Below are positions 20,817-20,906 of a stretch of DNA of 20,906 nt, piece by piece (position 1 is the first letter of the stretch; each line of letters starts with the position of its first letter). Made by a program: the position numbers and the translations under genes. A model generated the notes under the pieces. The model was not told where the DNA came from and did not search any database. It saw only the letters and a program-made list of their open reading frames with translations. The stretch is taken from NCBI GenBank assembly GCA_029785685.1, contig JAFLZE010000007.1, positions 25,174-46,079 of the forward strand. The letters are read 5' to 3'. The DNA comes from Nitrososphaerota archaeon (GTDB lineage: Archaea > Thermoproteota > Nitrososphaeria > Nitrososphaerales > UBA183).

Positions 20817-20906
20817 TCAGCTCGTTCTTTTGTCGAAGGCGTAACTGCGAGCGATGAAAGTGTACCCCGCCGCGAGAGCGAGCATTATGGGGTTGACGGC
20901 GCTGTT
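20817..20906 (-). pseudogene. Truncated copy of the OFOR beta gene, cut by the window edge
   Basis: On the minus strand the last 90 nt read NSAVNPIMLALAAGY and on through SYAFD in the same frame as residues 150-175 of the OFOR beta subunit, then four novel codons (KRTS) and TGA at 20817-20819. The first 77 nt are identical at every base to 17323-17399. All the beta subunit beyond residue 175, including the fourth cluster Cys, is lost. Identity without any synonymous change means either a very recent inverted duplication or an artefact of assembly or amplification. Confidence 0.85.
20830..20906 (-). repeat. 77-nt inverted repeat, copy 2 (right edge)
   Basis: The reverse complement of this segment equals 17323-17399 base for base. 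The two copies face each other across about 3.4 kb. The repeat continues past the window edge, so its full length is not known. Confidence 0.95.

Noticed and set aside
1..20906. Mobile elements, CRISPR arrays or defence systems
   Set aside because: No transposase, integrase, direct-repeat array, restriction or Cas-like protein was seen; the only repeat is the 77-nt inverted copy.

Overview
The window looks like chromosomal DNA from an archaeon. It is GC-rich (roughly 55-60% by eye) and tightly packed. It contains two bacterio-opsin-activator (HTH_10) type regulators, a zinc-containing dicluster ferredoxin, a two-subunit 2-oxoacid:ferredoxin oxidoreductase of the Sulfolobus type, many TTG/GTG starts, TATA-like boxes about 27-34 nt before first-gene start codons, and several very small Cys/His-rich proteins. 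I infer a TACK-type archaeon, perhaps a thaumarchaeal (non-methanogen) lineage. No rRNA, functional tRNA, CRISPR or transposase was seen.

Layout. 1-1427 (minus): an edge-truncated small protein, a BtuF-like binding protein without a signal peptide, and a 58-residue tandem C2H2-like zinc finger. 1638-3229 (plus): an RHH-type DNA-binding protein and a membrane-anchored surface protein. 3577-4821: a divergent pair, an AhpD-like peroxidase (minus) and a DUF488 protein (plus). 4918-6753 (plus): a DUF2249-cupin fusion and an NnrS-like membrane protein. 6789-9094 (minus): an MmgE/PrpD protein and a ComA-like (phosphosulfolactate synthase family) protein. 9189-13188 (plus): a DnaJ-zinc-finger-like miniprotein, a Cys-containing HTH_10 regulator, two hemerythrin-like proteins, a small CxxC/CxxH protein, and an NnrS-like membrane protein fused to a deazaflavin-dependent nitroreductase-like barrel. 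13221-13868 (minus): a second HTH_10 regulator, divergent from the next operon across a perfect inverted repeat.

13977-20097 (plus) is a nine-gene, nearly gapless redox operon: hypothetical protein, zinc ferredoxin, 8-Cys miniprotein, OFOR alpha-gamma, OFOR beta, FAD/NAD(P)H reductase, small DUF488, four-Cys HiPIP-like protein, Rieske ferredoxin. A CopD-like membrane protein (minus) follows. The right edge carries a 77-nt perfect inverted copy of the middle of the OFOR beta gene, which is either a real truncating duplication or an assembly/amplification chimera.

Interpretation. NnrS, DUF2249 and hemerythrin-like (YtfE/RIC type) proteins form a familiar bacterial nitric-oxide/nitrosative-stress gene set. 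Here they sit with archaeal HTH_10 regulators, one with a C-x2-C-x7-C motif, which suggests an archaeal NO/O2 or redox-stress module next to an operon that could move electrons from 2-oxoacids through ferredoxin and an FAD reductase to a Rieske and a possible HiPIP-like carrier. The strongest candidates for undescribed biology are the NnrS-Ddn fusion, the redox operon with its two unexplained Cys proteins, and the miniproteins at 1251-1427, 9189-9410 and 14771-14911.
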